Assembly (NCBI GenBank): GCA_046331095.1 | Contig: JAXLRM010000003.1 | Coordinates: 992,001 to 1,056,000 of the forward strand | Origin: JAIBAC01 sp046331095 | Lineage (GTDB): Bacteria > Actinomycetota > Acidimicrobiia > UBA2766 | Direction: 5' to 3' | DNA: 64,000 bases | Shown: in pieces, positions 1 through 6,815 of the stretch | How positions within the stretch are numbered: position 1 is the stretch's first letter | Layout: every line of letters begins with the position of its first letter | Notes under the pieces: generated by a model | Told to the model about the DNA's origin: nothing | The model's input: the letters and a program-made list of their open reading frames with translations, nothing else | The model's database searches: none | Made by a program: the position numbers and the translations under genes

Positions 1-598
1 TGACGAGATGCTCGGAGAAGCCGCCGACCTTGTCGAACGCCAGGCGCCGGTAGAGGCCGTAACCGACATGGTCGGTGTCGCGTGCGGCGCCGCCCATGCG
101 CCAGTCCGGCCCACCGAGGGAGAACCGGTGGCGGAGGGCGCGTGCGACCGCGTCGCCCCAGCGTGTCGTCCCGCGGGCTCGTGCGTGGCCGCCCACGACC
201 CAGATCGACTCGTCGGACTGCAGCGCGCGCACCATCGTCTCGATGTAGTCGGCGTCGATGCCGCCGTGGGCGCTCGACATGATGAAGACGAGGTCCCCGC
301 CGGCCTGCTCGAGTCCGATGTTGAACCCCGCCGCTTGGAGGCGCGCCGGGTTCTCGACGATCCGGATCCGCACCTGCGGGTGCGCACGCGCCCAGGTGAT
401 CGCCTCGTCCACCGTGGTGTCCTCGGAGCGGCCGTCCATCACGATGACCTCGAGCAGGTCGACCGGGTAGGTCTGGTCAGCGATGCTGTCCAGCGCAGGG
501 CCGATCGTCCCGGACTCGTTGCGAACAGGCATGAGCACCGAGATCGACGGCCACCCGGCGCGGGCTCCGTCTCCGAGGATCGCGTTCTGGCTACTCAT
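1..598 (-). CDS. Family 2 glycosyltransferase, 3' part missing at window edge
   Basis: The first 199 codons read from ATG 598 down to the window edge. The N-terminus has the GT-A nucleotide-binding start ISVLMPVRNE (about residues 19-28), followed by VIVMDGRSEDTT and RIVENP, typical of GT2 enzymes of the ExoA/succinoglycan type that extend exopolysaccharides from nucleotide sugars at the membrane. The segment that usually carries an Asp (V/LDAH) reads IMSSAHGG here, so one metal-binding acid may be missing or displaced. A GGFSEHLV segment near the edge resembles the region before the catalytic base. The acceptor and sugar cannot be told. The gene is divergent from the sulfur-assimilation genes. 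Confidence 0.85.
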   Translation of the reverse strand, partial: MSSQNAILGDGARAGWPSISVLMPVRNESGTIGPALDSIADQTYPVDLLEVIVMDGRSEDTTVDEAITWARAHPQVRIRIVENPARLQAAGFNIGLEQAGGDLVFIMSSAHGGIDADYIETMVRALQSDESIWVVGGHARARGTTRWGDAVARALRHRFSLGGPDWRMGGAARDTDHVGYGLYRRLAFDKVGGFSEHLV

Positions 599-630
599 CG
601 CGTGTCTGCATGCCTCCGGCCGCACCCGAT

Positions 631-658
631 CCCCTAGGTGGTCGCCCCTAGGTGGTCG
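631..658. repeat. Perfect 14-bp tandem direct repeat in divergent intergenic region
   Basis: CCCCTAGGTGGTCG occurs twice back to back, 33 bp before the glycosyltransferase start and about 70 bp before the -35 box of the sulfur leader. The 383-bp gap 599-981 otherwise holds the leader promoter, the leader peptide and a hairpin. Two adjacent identical half-sites suggest a regulator binding site, but no known operator is recognised. Confidence 0.5.
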
Positions 659-727
659 GAGGCTAGGGACGCGCTCTTTAGCCGAACCAGCCCGACACGG
701 CAGTCCCCGTGTGCAGCGCTGGGGCCC

Positions 728-757
728 TTGACCGTGCCGCGGGGTCGGCGTTAGGGT
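728..757 (+). promoter_or_regulatory. Promoter of the Cys leader and cysH-sir operon
   Basis: TTGACC (728-733) and TAGGGT (752-757) are separated by 18 bp. A start site about 7-8 nt after the -10 falls on or next to A765, the first base of the leader ATG, so the transcript should be leaderless. Box matches are read directly; the start site is inferred. Confidence 0.6.
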
Positions 758-764
758 GTCGGCC

Positions 765-896
765 ATGTCTTCGCCAGGCCGTCTGCCCGTGCGCGCGCAT
801 CCTGCGGGTCCAGGCACGTCCGCTTCTCCTTGCGCGGGCGACACGGCCGGCTGGCTCCTCGGCGCCTACCTCCCCGGCGCCTGCTGTTCGCGCTGA
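765..896 (+). CDS. Cysteine-rich leader peptide (putative attenuator)
   Basis: A 43-codon frame begins with the ATG where transcription is predicted to start and ends Gly-Ala-Cys-Cys-Ser-Arg-stop; a third Cys lies near residue 23. It sits 86 bp before cysH, in a different frame. Mycobacteria are known to use leaderless short ORFs with consecutive C-terminal cysteine codons as cysteine-responsive attenuators of sulfur-assimilation operons, where ribosome stalling at Cys codons opens the downstream initiation region. The position, leaderless start, tandem Cys codons (882-887) and target genes all match that scheme. GGCGCC occurs twice (861-866, 876-881) and GGCTGG (849-854) can pair with CCAGCC (914-919), so competing structures are possible. 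Function is inferred by analogy. Confidence 0.65.
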   Translation: MSSPGRLPVRAHPAGPGTSASPCAGDTAGWLLGAYLPGACCSR

Positions 897-934
897 CGAG
901 ACCGCACGCGCGCCAGCCTCCGGCATCCCTGCCC

Positions 935-953
935 GCGGACCCCTCCGGTCCGC
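935..953 (+). promoter_or_regulatory. Hairpin before cysH with CCTCC loop
   Basis: GCGGACC (935-941) pairs perfectly with GGTCCGC (947-953) around the loop CCTCC, the complement of a Shine-Dalgarno core. It lies between the leader stop and the cysH ATG. It could be part of the cysteine-responsive switch, or simply a stable GC hairpin. There is no T run, so it is not an intrinsic terminator. Confidence 0.45.
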
Positions 954-981
954 ACACCGCCAGCCCCACGGATCGAAGCCG

Positions 982-1719
982 ATGACCACAGACCTGAGAT
1001 CGGTCCCCCCCGAGGACTTCACTCCCGAACACGTCGCCCACCTCAACCACGAGCTCGACGGCGCGGACGCGCACGAGATCGTCAAGGTCGCCGTCGACCT
1101 CTTCGGCGCCACACTGACGACCGCGTGCTCGTTCCAGGATCTCGTGCTCTTGGACATCACCTACAAGGTCGACGCGTCGGTGCGGGTCTTCACGCTCGAC
1201 ACGGGCTTCCTGTTCGCGACGACCGAGGCCACGATCGCACGGACGCTCGCGCGCTACCCCGACCTCGACCTCGAGGTGTACCGCCCCGCTGTCGACATCG
1301 GCGCTCAGGCGGTGACCCACGGTCCACGCCTGTACGAGCGCGACAGCGAGGCCTGCTGCGCGATCCGCAAGCTCGAGCCGATGAGTCGCGCGCTCGGCAG
1401 CGCGTGCGCGTGGATGACGGGCATCCGTCGCGACCAGTCCGCCACGCGGGCAGCGGTGCCGCCGGTCGCCTGGGACTACAAGTGGGACATGGTCAAGTTC
1501 GCGCCGCTGTGCGCGTGGACCACCGCCGACATCCAGGCCTACTGCGCCGTCCACGAAGTCGCCTACAACCCCCTCCTCGACCGCGGTTACCCCTCGATCG
1601 GGTGCGCGCCGTGCACGCGTCCGACCACCGCCGACGACGCCCGTGCCGGGCGCTGGGCCGGCACCTCCAAGACCGAGTGCGGTCTCCACGCCGACGCGCC
1701 CGTACCCACCGACACCTGA
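982..1719 (+). CDS. cysH: Adenylyl-sulfate reductase (4Fe-4S, CysH family)
   Basis: This 245-aa enzyme reduces activated sulfate (APS, possibly PAPS) to sulfite with thioredoxin in the cytoplasm. The Fe-S type is shown by Cys125-Cys126 and Cys208-x2-Cys211, the CC...CxxC signature of APS reductases, and by the C-terminal KTECGLH with catalytic Cys233. The N-terminal AANH-like fold has TACSFQD and LDTGFLF. The frame is open upstream to 709, but the conserved family start and the leader peptide favour ATG 982; the Shine-Dalgarno is weak, which fits translation coupled to leader control. Sulfite reductase follows 15 bp downstream in the same operon. No ATP sulfurylase (cysD/cysN) is in the window. 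Confidence 0.93.
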   Translation: MTTDLRSVPPEDFTPEHVAHLNHELDGADAHEIVKVAVDLFGATLTTACSFQDLVLLDITYKVDASVRVFTLDTGFLFATTEATIARTLARYPDLDLEVYRPAVDIGAQAVTHGPRLYERDSEACCAIRKLEPMSRALGSACAWMTGIRRDQSATRAAVPPVAWDYKWDMVKFAPLCAWTTADIQAYCAVHEVAYNPLLDRGYPSIGCAPCTRPTTADDARAGRWAGTSKTECGLHADAPVPTDT

Positions 1720-1734
1720 GACCCGGGGAAGACC

Positions 1735-3519
1735 ATGACCCAGATCCTCCGCCCGACCGACGCAGCCGGGGTCCACGTCGACCTCACCGCGGTACCCGCC
1801 GCCGAGGAGGCCGAGGTCCGCGACCTCGAGCGCTACATAGCCGACCGCGACAACGGTGTGCTCGCAGAAGAGGACTTCCGCCGCATCCGGCTCAACAACG
1901 GCATCTACGGGATCCGCCACCAGGAGAACGTGCACATGGTGCGCGTCAAGTTCCCCGGAGGCGTGGTCCGGGCCGGCCAGCTCAGGATCCTGGCCAAGGT
2001 CGGGGCCGAGTACGCGCGCGGGTTCGGCCACATCACGACACGCCAGAACATCCAGTTCCACCTGGTCGCGATCGACAACGTCCCGACCGTCATGCGCTGG
2101 ATCGCGTCGGCGGGGATGACTACACGGGAGGCCTGCGGCGACACGGTCCGCAACGTCCAAGCCGACCCTCTGGCCGGCGTCTGGCCGGGCCAGCCGTTCG
2201 ACGTCACCCCGTGGGCGGACGCGGCGTTCCGGCACTTCCTCCGCAATCCGGCGGCGCAGCGCCTCCCCCGCAAGTTCAAGATCAACTTCTCCGGTGACTT
2301 CAACGACTGGGGCCAGGCGGCGATCAACTGCATCGGCCCGATCGCGGTGACCCATCCCGAGACCGGTGAGCTCGGCTTCAGGGTTCTCGTGGGCGGCGGG
2401 CTCGGCACGACACCGTTCGAGGCGCAAGCGCTCGAGGACTTCACACCGCAGGCGTGGCTGATCCCCACGCTCGAGGCGATCCTCCGCGTATTCGACCGCG
2501 AGGGCGAGCGCAAGAACCGCAACCGCTCGCGGCTCAAGTGGCTGATCCAGAAGATCGGCATCGACGAGTTCCGCACCAAGGTGTTGGCAGAACGCAACGC
2601 GGTCATCGCGGTCTCCGGTGTCAACCCGGGCTTGCCCGACGTCGTCGTCGCCGCCGGCGCCGACCGCGGCCCCGTCACGGTCGCGCCCGCAGCCAAGCCC
2701 GCTGTGGACGACCCCAGGCTGGCCAGGTGGCTCGAGTCCAACGTCGTCGCGACCACCGACGGCGCGTTCGCGGCGTTCGTCACCGTGGTCCTCGGCGACA
2801 TCACGACGGCGCAGTTCCTCGGCCTCGCCGACATCGTCGAGGACTTCGCCGCCCCGGGCGCACGCGACGCCGACGTGCGCTTCACGAACCGCCAGAATCT
2901 CGTGTTCCGCGGCGTCCCAGCCGCGCGGGTCGCGGAGTTGTGGGATCGCCTCGATGCCATCGGCCTCGGCGGGTCGCACGCCCACGCAGCCGGGGATCCT
3001 GTGAGCTGCCCCGGTGCCGACACGTGCAACCTCGCCATCACCCAGTCCCGCGGCCTCGCCAAGGCCGTGCGCGACGTGCTCCTGCGCGAGGATCTCGGCG
3101 AGGTCCCGGTCAAGGTCAACATCAGTGGCTGCTCGAACTCGTGCGGTCAGCACCACCTCGGCGAGATCGGACTGTTCGGGACCGAACGTCGCTTCCACGG
3201 GGTCTCGGCGCCGGGGTACCAGCTCATGGTCGGCGGCGGCCTCGGCGCCGAGGGCGTGAGTTTCGGTATCCGGGTCGCGAAGCTCGCCGCAAAGCACGCC
3301 CCCGACGCAGTCGCGGCCCTCGTCGCCGCGTACGACGCGGACCGTAGCGCGGGTCAGACGTTCCGGAGCTGGGCCAGGGACACCGGGAAGGACAAGTTGC
3401 AGGCTCTCGTGGCCGACTACGAGGGCCTCGGCACACCCGAGGACGAGCCCGACGGCTACGTCGACTGGGACGAGGCGCTCCCCTTCGCGGTGAACCTCGG
3501 CCACGGCGAGTGCGCCTAG
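1735..3519 (+). CDS. Ferredoxin-dependent sulfite reductase (siroheme, 4Fe-4S)
   Basis: This 594-aa member of the nitrite/sulfite reductase family (NirA/SirA type) likely reduces sulfite to sulfide with ferredoxin in the cytoplasm. The duplicated ferrodoxin-like and siroheme-binding halves are visible: GFGHITTRQNIQFH near the start and a second TNRQNL motif in the middle. The cluster ligands are Cys425-x5-Cys431 (SCPGADTC) and Cys466-x3-Cys470 (GCSNSCGQ). GGGLG motifs occur in both halves. Its place directly after cysH argues for sulfite rather than nitrite as substrate, since the two cannot be told apart from motifs alone. SD-like GGGGAAG lies just before ATG 1735. Downstream is a C-rich array and a pair of 46-bp palindromes facing dxs. 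Confidence 0.9.
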   Translation: MTQILRPTDAAGVHVDLTAVPAAEEAEVRDLERYIADRDNGVLAEEDFRRIRLNNGIYGIRHQENVHMVRVKFPGGVVRAGQLRILAKVGAEYARGFGHITTRQNIQFHLVAIDNVPTVMRWIASAGMTTREACGDTVRNVQADPLAGVWPGQPFDVTPWADAAFRHFLRNPAAQRLPRKFKINFSGDFNDWGQAAINCIGPIAVTHPETGELGFRVLVGGGLGTTPFEAQALEDFTPQAWLIPTLEAILRVFDREGERKNRNRSRLKWLIQKIGIDEFRTKVLAERNAVIAVSGVNPGLPDVVVAAGADRGPVTVAPAAKPAVDDPRLARWLESNVVATTDGAFAAFVTVVLGDITTAQFLGLADIVEDFAAPGARDADVRFTNRQNLVFRGVPAARVAELWDRLDAIGLGGSHAHAAGDPVSCPGADTCNLAITQSRGLAKAVRDVLLREDLGEVPVKVNISGCSNSCGQHHLGEIGLFGTERRFHGVSAPGYQLMVGGGLGAEGVSFGIRVAKLAAKHAPDAVAALVAAYDADRSAGQTFRSWARDTGKDKLQALVADYEGLGTPEDEPDGYVDWDEALPFAVNLGHGECA

Positions 3520-3558
3520 ACCCCCAGACCCCCAGACCCCCCAGACCCCCCAGACCCC
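3520..3558. repeat. C-rich tandem array (GACCCCC(C)A, about five copies)
   Basis: Five near-identical 8-9 bp units follow the sulfite reductase stop and run directly into the first 46-bp palindrome. Similar GACCCCC runs abut the repeats at 26.5 kb and C/G-rich runs abut the element at 21.9 kb. Confidence 0.7.
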
Positions 3559-3671
3559 AAACGCGGGCAGGATGACCCGCCGACGACACAAACCACCCGC
3601 GTTCGGGGAGGTCCCCACCCCAAACGCGGGCGGGATGACCCGCCATCGACACAAACCACCCGCGTTTGGGG
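3555..3671. repeat. Two 46-bp palindromic elements (family A), period 63 bp
   Basis: Cores are 3559-3604 and 3622-3667, both 46 bp. Outer arms are AAACGCGGG and CCCGCGTTT (GTTC in the first copy), extended here by CCCC and GGGG. An inner stem GGCGGG-ATGA-CCCGCC shares bases with the left outer arm, so the two stems exclude each other. The pair lies between two convergent genes (sir and dxs). Related 46-bp cores occur at 31050, 31114 and 39595. There is no T run as in an intrinsic terminator. Confidence 0.85.
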
Positions 3672-3680
3672 ATGGGCGCC

Positions 3681-3733
3681 GGGCGCCCAGACCGCGGGCC
3701 GGGCGCCCAGACCGCGGGCCGGGCGCCCAGACG
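3681..3733. repeat. 20-bp GC-rich tandem repeat, 2.6 copies
   Basis: The unit GGGCGCCCAGACCGCGGGCC repeats at 3681, 3701 and 3721 (last copy partial) between the palindrome pair and the dxs stop codon. Each unit holds the palindrome GGGCGCCC. No function is evident. Confidence 0.7.
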
Positions 3734-3763
3734 GGCGCCGGCGGCCGGCGCCCGGACCGCGCG

Positions 3764-5626
3764 CTAGCGGGGCCAGCGGGCGGTGACGGCGTCGGCTATG
3801 TGGTCGGGGGTGAGGCCGCAGAGCTCGTGGAGGGCGGCGACCGATCCGTGCTCGAGGTACCCCTCGGGCACGGCGCAGCGCTGCACCGGGGTCGTGACAG
3901 CGGCGTCGCCAAGGGCCTCGAGGACGGCAGATCCGAAACCCCCCTGTTCCTCGTGGTCCTCGATCGTGACCACGAGACGTGCGTCGCGGGCCAGGTCGGG
4001 TAGCCGCGGATCGAGGGGCTTCACGTAGCGGGCGTTGGTGACCGCGGCCGGGATGCCGCGCTCCTCGAGTATCAGCGCCACCTTGTGCGCCACGTCGACC
4101 ATGTTGCCGACACCGAGGAGGACGGCGCCACCGGGGCAGGGCTCGACATCCCACTCCCCCACCGGGAGCAGCGCCGGATCGCCCGTGGGCGCCGAGTGGG
4201 TGCTGCCCTTGGGGAAGCGGATCATGAAGGGGCCGTCGTGTGACAGCGCCGTGTGGAGCAGGTCGCGCAGCTCGGCCGCCGAGGCGGGCGCCGCGATCAC
4301 GAGGCCGGGAACCTGCCGGAACAAGCCGAGGTCGTAGATGCCGTGGTGGGACGGGCCGTCGTTGCCCGTGATCCCCGCTCGGTCGAGCACGAACGTGACC
4401 GGCTGATGGTGCAGGCCACAGTCCATCAGCACCTGGTCGAGCGCACGGTTCATGAACGTCGCGTACACCGCGACCACGGGGCGCAGGCCACCCATCGCGA
4501 GCCCGGTGGCGAAGGTGACCGCGTACTGCTCGGCGATGCCGACGTCGTAGGTCCTGTCGGGGAACTCCGCGTCCATCAGATCGAGGCCGACACTGGAGCC
4601 CATCGCGGCGGTGATCGCGACGACCTCGGGGCGGTTGCGCGCCTCGGCGACGAGTGCCTCGCCGAAGACCTGGGTCCACGACACCCCGCCCGCGGCGCTG
4701 CGCGCCTGACCCGTCTCGGGGTCGAAGACGCCGACTCCGTGCAGATGGTCCTTGGTGTCGGCGAGCGCCGGCTCGTAGCCCTCGCCCTTGCGCGTCACGA
4801 GGTGCACGACCGTGGGGCCCTCGACGCTGATCGCGTTGGCCAGGGCCATCTCGACCGCGGCGACGTCGTGGCCGTCGATCGGACCCGAGTAGGCGAGACC
4901 GAGGGAGTCGAACATCGTCGGGTCGGCGACGAGCTCCTTGAGGCTCCCCTTCAGGCGGTGCATCCCGGACGCGAGCAGATCGCCCGGGCGCGAGAAGCGT
5001 TGCAGCGCCTCGCTCACGTCACGCTTGGCGCGGCGGTAGAGCGGGTCGATGCGGAGCTGGTTGAGGTGGCGGGCGAGGCCTCCGACCGTCGGGCTGTAGC
5101 TGCGCCCGTTGTCGTTGAGCACGATGGTCATGTCGATGCCGCGGCCCGCGATCTGGTTCAGGGCCTCGTACGCCATGCCACCGGTCATCGCTCCGTCGCC
5201 GATGACGGCCACCACACGGCGAGCCTCACGCCGTTTCTTGAACGCCGTCGCGAGGCCGGCGGCGTAGCTGAGCGACGTCGACGCGTGGCTGTTCTCGACG
5301 ACGTCGTGGGGGCTCTCGCGACGTGACGGGTAGCCCGACATGCCGCCCATCTGGCGCAGGGTGGCGAAGCCGGAGCGTCTGCCGGTCACGAGCTTGTGGA
5401 CGTAGGCCTGGTGGCCGGTGTCCCAGACGATCAGGTCGTTGGGGCTGTCGAGCACGCGGTGCAGGGCGAGGGTCAGTTCGACGACACCGAGGTTGGGGCC
5501 GAGATGGCCGCCGGTACGGGCGACCTCGGCGACGAGGAACGAACGGATCTCCGCCGCCAGTTCGGCGAGCTCGCCGGGCGTGAGCCGGCGCAGGTCCGCG
5601 GGCGAATCGAGCCGGTCCAGCAGCAT
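3764..5626 (-). CDS. dxs: 1-deoxy-D-xylulose-5-phosphate synthase
   Basis: This 620-aa, full-length thiamine diphosphate enzyme condenses pyruvate and glyceraldehyde 3-phosphate, the first step of the MEP isoprenoid pathway. Visible features: GHLGPNLGVVELT near residue 40, the metal/ThDP motif GDGAMTGG with the following N (about residues 143-160), the transketolase pyrimidine-binding domain with DVGIAEQYAVTFATGLA, and DRAGITGNDGPSHHG. Start ATG 5626 is supported by TAGGCT on the minus strand (5638-5633), about 7 nt before the ATG, suggesting a leaderless mRNA. It diverges from the aminotransferase gene with only 21 bp between. Confidence 0.97.
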   Translation of the reverse strand: MLLDRLDSPADLRRLTPGELAELAAEIRSFLVAEVARTGGHLGPNLGVVELTLALHRVLDSPNDLIVWDTGHQAYVHKLVTGRRSGFATLRQMGGMSGYPSRRESPHDVVENSHASTSLSYAAGLATAFKKRREARRVVAVIGDGAMTGGMAYEALNQIAGRGIDMTIVLNDNGRSYSPTVGGLARHLNQLRIDPLYRRAKRDVSEALQRFSRPGDLLASGMHRLKGSLKELVADPTMFDSLGLAYSGPIDGHDVAAVEMALANAISVEGPTVVHLVTRKGEGYEPALADTKDHLHGVGVFDPETGQARSAAGGVSWTQVFGEALVAEARNRPEVVAITAAMGSSVGLDLMDAEFPDRTYDVGIAEQYAVTFATGLAMGGLRPVVAVYATFMNRALDQVLMDCGLHHQPVTFVLDRAGITGNDGPSHHGIYDLGLFRQVPGLVIAAPASAAELRDLLHTALSHDGPFMIRFPKGSTHSAPTGDPALLPVGEWDVEPCPGGAVLLGVGNMVDVAHKVALILEERGIPAAVTNARYVKPLDPRLPDLARDARLVVTIEDHEEQGGFGSAVLEALGDAAVTTPVQRCAVPEGYLEHGSVAALHELCGLTPDHIADAVTARWPR

Positions 5627-5631
5627 GGGCC

Positions 5632-5638
5632 TAGCCTA
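5632..5638. promoter_or_regulatory. Overlapping -10 boxes of divergent dxs and aminotransferase
   Basis: TAGCCTA gives TAGCCT on the plus strand (5632-5637) and TAGGCT on the minus strand (5638-5633). Both fit TAnnnT. The two promoters would share the same bases, so only one polymerase could bind at a time. Confidence 0.45.
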
Positions 5639-5647
5639 CCGCCCGTC

Positions 5648-6793
5648 GTGAATCAGCTTCCGTACGACCCCGTAGGCGGCCTGGACCCCGAGGTACCACC
5701 GGCAGCTCACCTGCCGGCGCGTCTGCTGTGCGGGCCCGGCCCCTCGAACGTCTCGTCCCGCGTGCTCGATGCGTTGGCGAGACCGATCACAGGGCACCTC
5801 GACCCGGCCTTCCTCGCGGTCGTCGACGCGGTATCTGCGATGCTGCGTCTCGTGTTCGGCACCGACAACCCGGTCACGTTCGCGGTGTCGGGCACGGGCT
5901 CGGCCGCGATGGAGGCCGCGTTCGTGAACGTCCTCGAGGCGGGCGACACCGCCGTCGTGTGCGTCAACGGGCTCTTCGGCGAACGCATGTGCGAGGTCGC
6001 CCGCCGCTGTGGTGCCGAGGTGGTGCGCGTCGATGCCGGCTGGGGCAACCCCGTCGACGCCGACGCGGTGGCGGCGACACTGACGAGGCACCGGGACGCT
6101 CGCCTCCTGTCGTTCGTGCACGCCGAGACCTCCACGGGCGCGTGGACCGACGCAGCCGCCGTCTGCGCGGCGGCAGCTTCGGTGGCGCCCGAGGTCCTCG
6201 TCGTGGCCGACACGGTCACCTCGCTTGCCGGCATTGCGGTCGAGGTGGACACGTGGGGTGTGGACGTCTGCTACTCCGGTACCCAGAAGTGCCTGTCGGT
6301 CCCGCCGGGCCTCGCGCCGATCACGTTCGGCGCTCGGGCCGTCGAACGCATCGGCACGCGCACGACCCCGGTGCAGTCCTGGTACCTCGACGTGTCCCTG
6401 ATCTCGGGCTACCTCGAGGAGCGCGCCTACCACCACACGGCGCCGGTCTCGATGCTCGTCGGGCTGCACGAGGGCCTGCGAGTGGTGATCGAGGAGGGCC
6501 TCGAGGCCCGTCACGATCGTCACATGGCTGCCGGCTCGCGCCTGCAGGCGGTGCTCGAGGACCGCGGCTACGACCTGTTCGCGCACGCGGGCTCGCGGCT
6601 GCCTCAGCTCACGACGGCCCTGGTGCCGGCCGGAGTCGATGCTGCCGAGGTGCGCCGCCGTCTGCTGATGGAGCGCAACCTCGAGATCGGCGCCGGTGTC
6701 GGCGAGCACGCGTCGCGCATGTGGCGTATCGGGCTGATGGGCGAGAACGCCACCGACGCGGTCGTGGACGTGATCCTCGACGCCCTGCCCTGA
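5648..6793 (+). CDS. Class V PLP aminotransferase (alanine/serine-glyoxylate type)
   Basis: This 381-aa enzyme of the alanine-glyoxylate/serine-glyoxylate aminotransferase family is PLP-dependent and cytoplasmic. Landmarks: LLCGPGPSNVSSRVL at the start, the substrate/PLP loop SGTGSAAMEA, VADTVTSL with the cofactor Asp, and SGTQKCLSVPPGLAP with the Schiff-base Lys214. The C-terminal EIGAGVGEHASRMWRIGLMG matches the family's substrate-Arg region. GTG 5648 is chosen because the family N-terminus begins there and the frame upstream overlaps dxs. The exact amino donor is not decided by sequence; a PucG-like role in ureide catabolism is an alternative, but no purine genes are near. Confidence 0.88.
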   Translation: MNQLPYDPVGGLDPEVPPAAHLPARLLCGPGPSNVSSRVLDALARPITGHLDPAFLAVVDAVSAMLRLVFGTDNPVTFAVSGTGSAAMEAAFVNVLEAGDTAVVCVNGLFGERMCEVARRCGAEVVRVDAGWGNPVDADAVAATLTRHRDARLLSFVHAETSTGAWTDAAAVCAAAASVAPEVLVVADTVTSLAGIAVEVDTWGVDVCYSGTQKCLSVPPGLAPITFGARAVERIGTRTTPVQSWYLDVSLISGYLEERAYHHTAPVSMLVGLHEGLRVVIEEGLEARHDRHMAAGSRLQAVLEDRGYDLFAHAGSRLPQLTTALVPAGVDAAEVRRRLLMERNLEIGAGVGEHASRMWRIGLMGENATDAVVDVILDALP

Positions 6794-6815
6794 CAAGCTG
6801 CCGAGGCCCCGAAGG

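Noticed and set aside
751..3654. A 967-codon open frame antisense to cysH and sulfite reductase
   Set aside because: Arg/Val/Asp-rich shadow of two clear genes with conserved catalytic motifs on the other strand; typical of very GC-rich DNA.
3555..3733. Reading the palindromes and GC repeat after sir as an intrinsic terminator
   Set aside because: No T run follows any stem, and the same elements also occur in divergent gaps.
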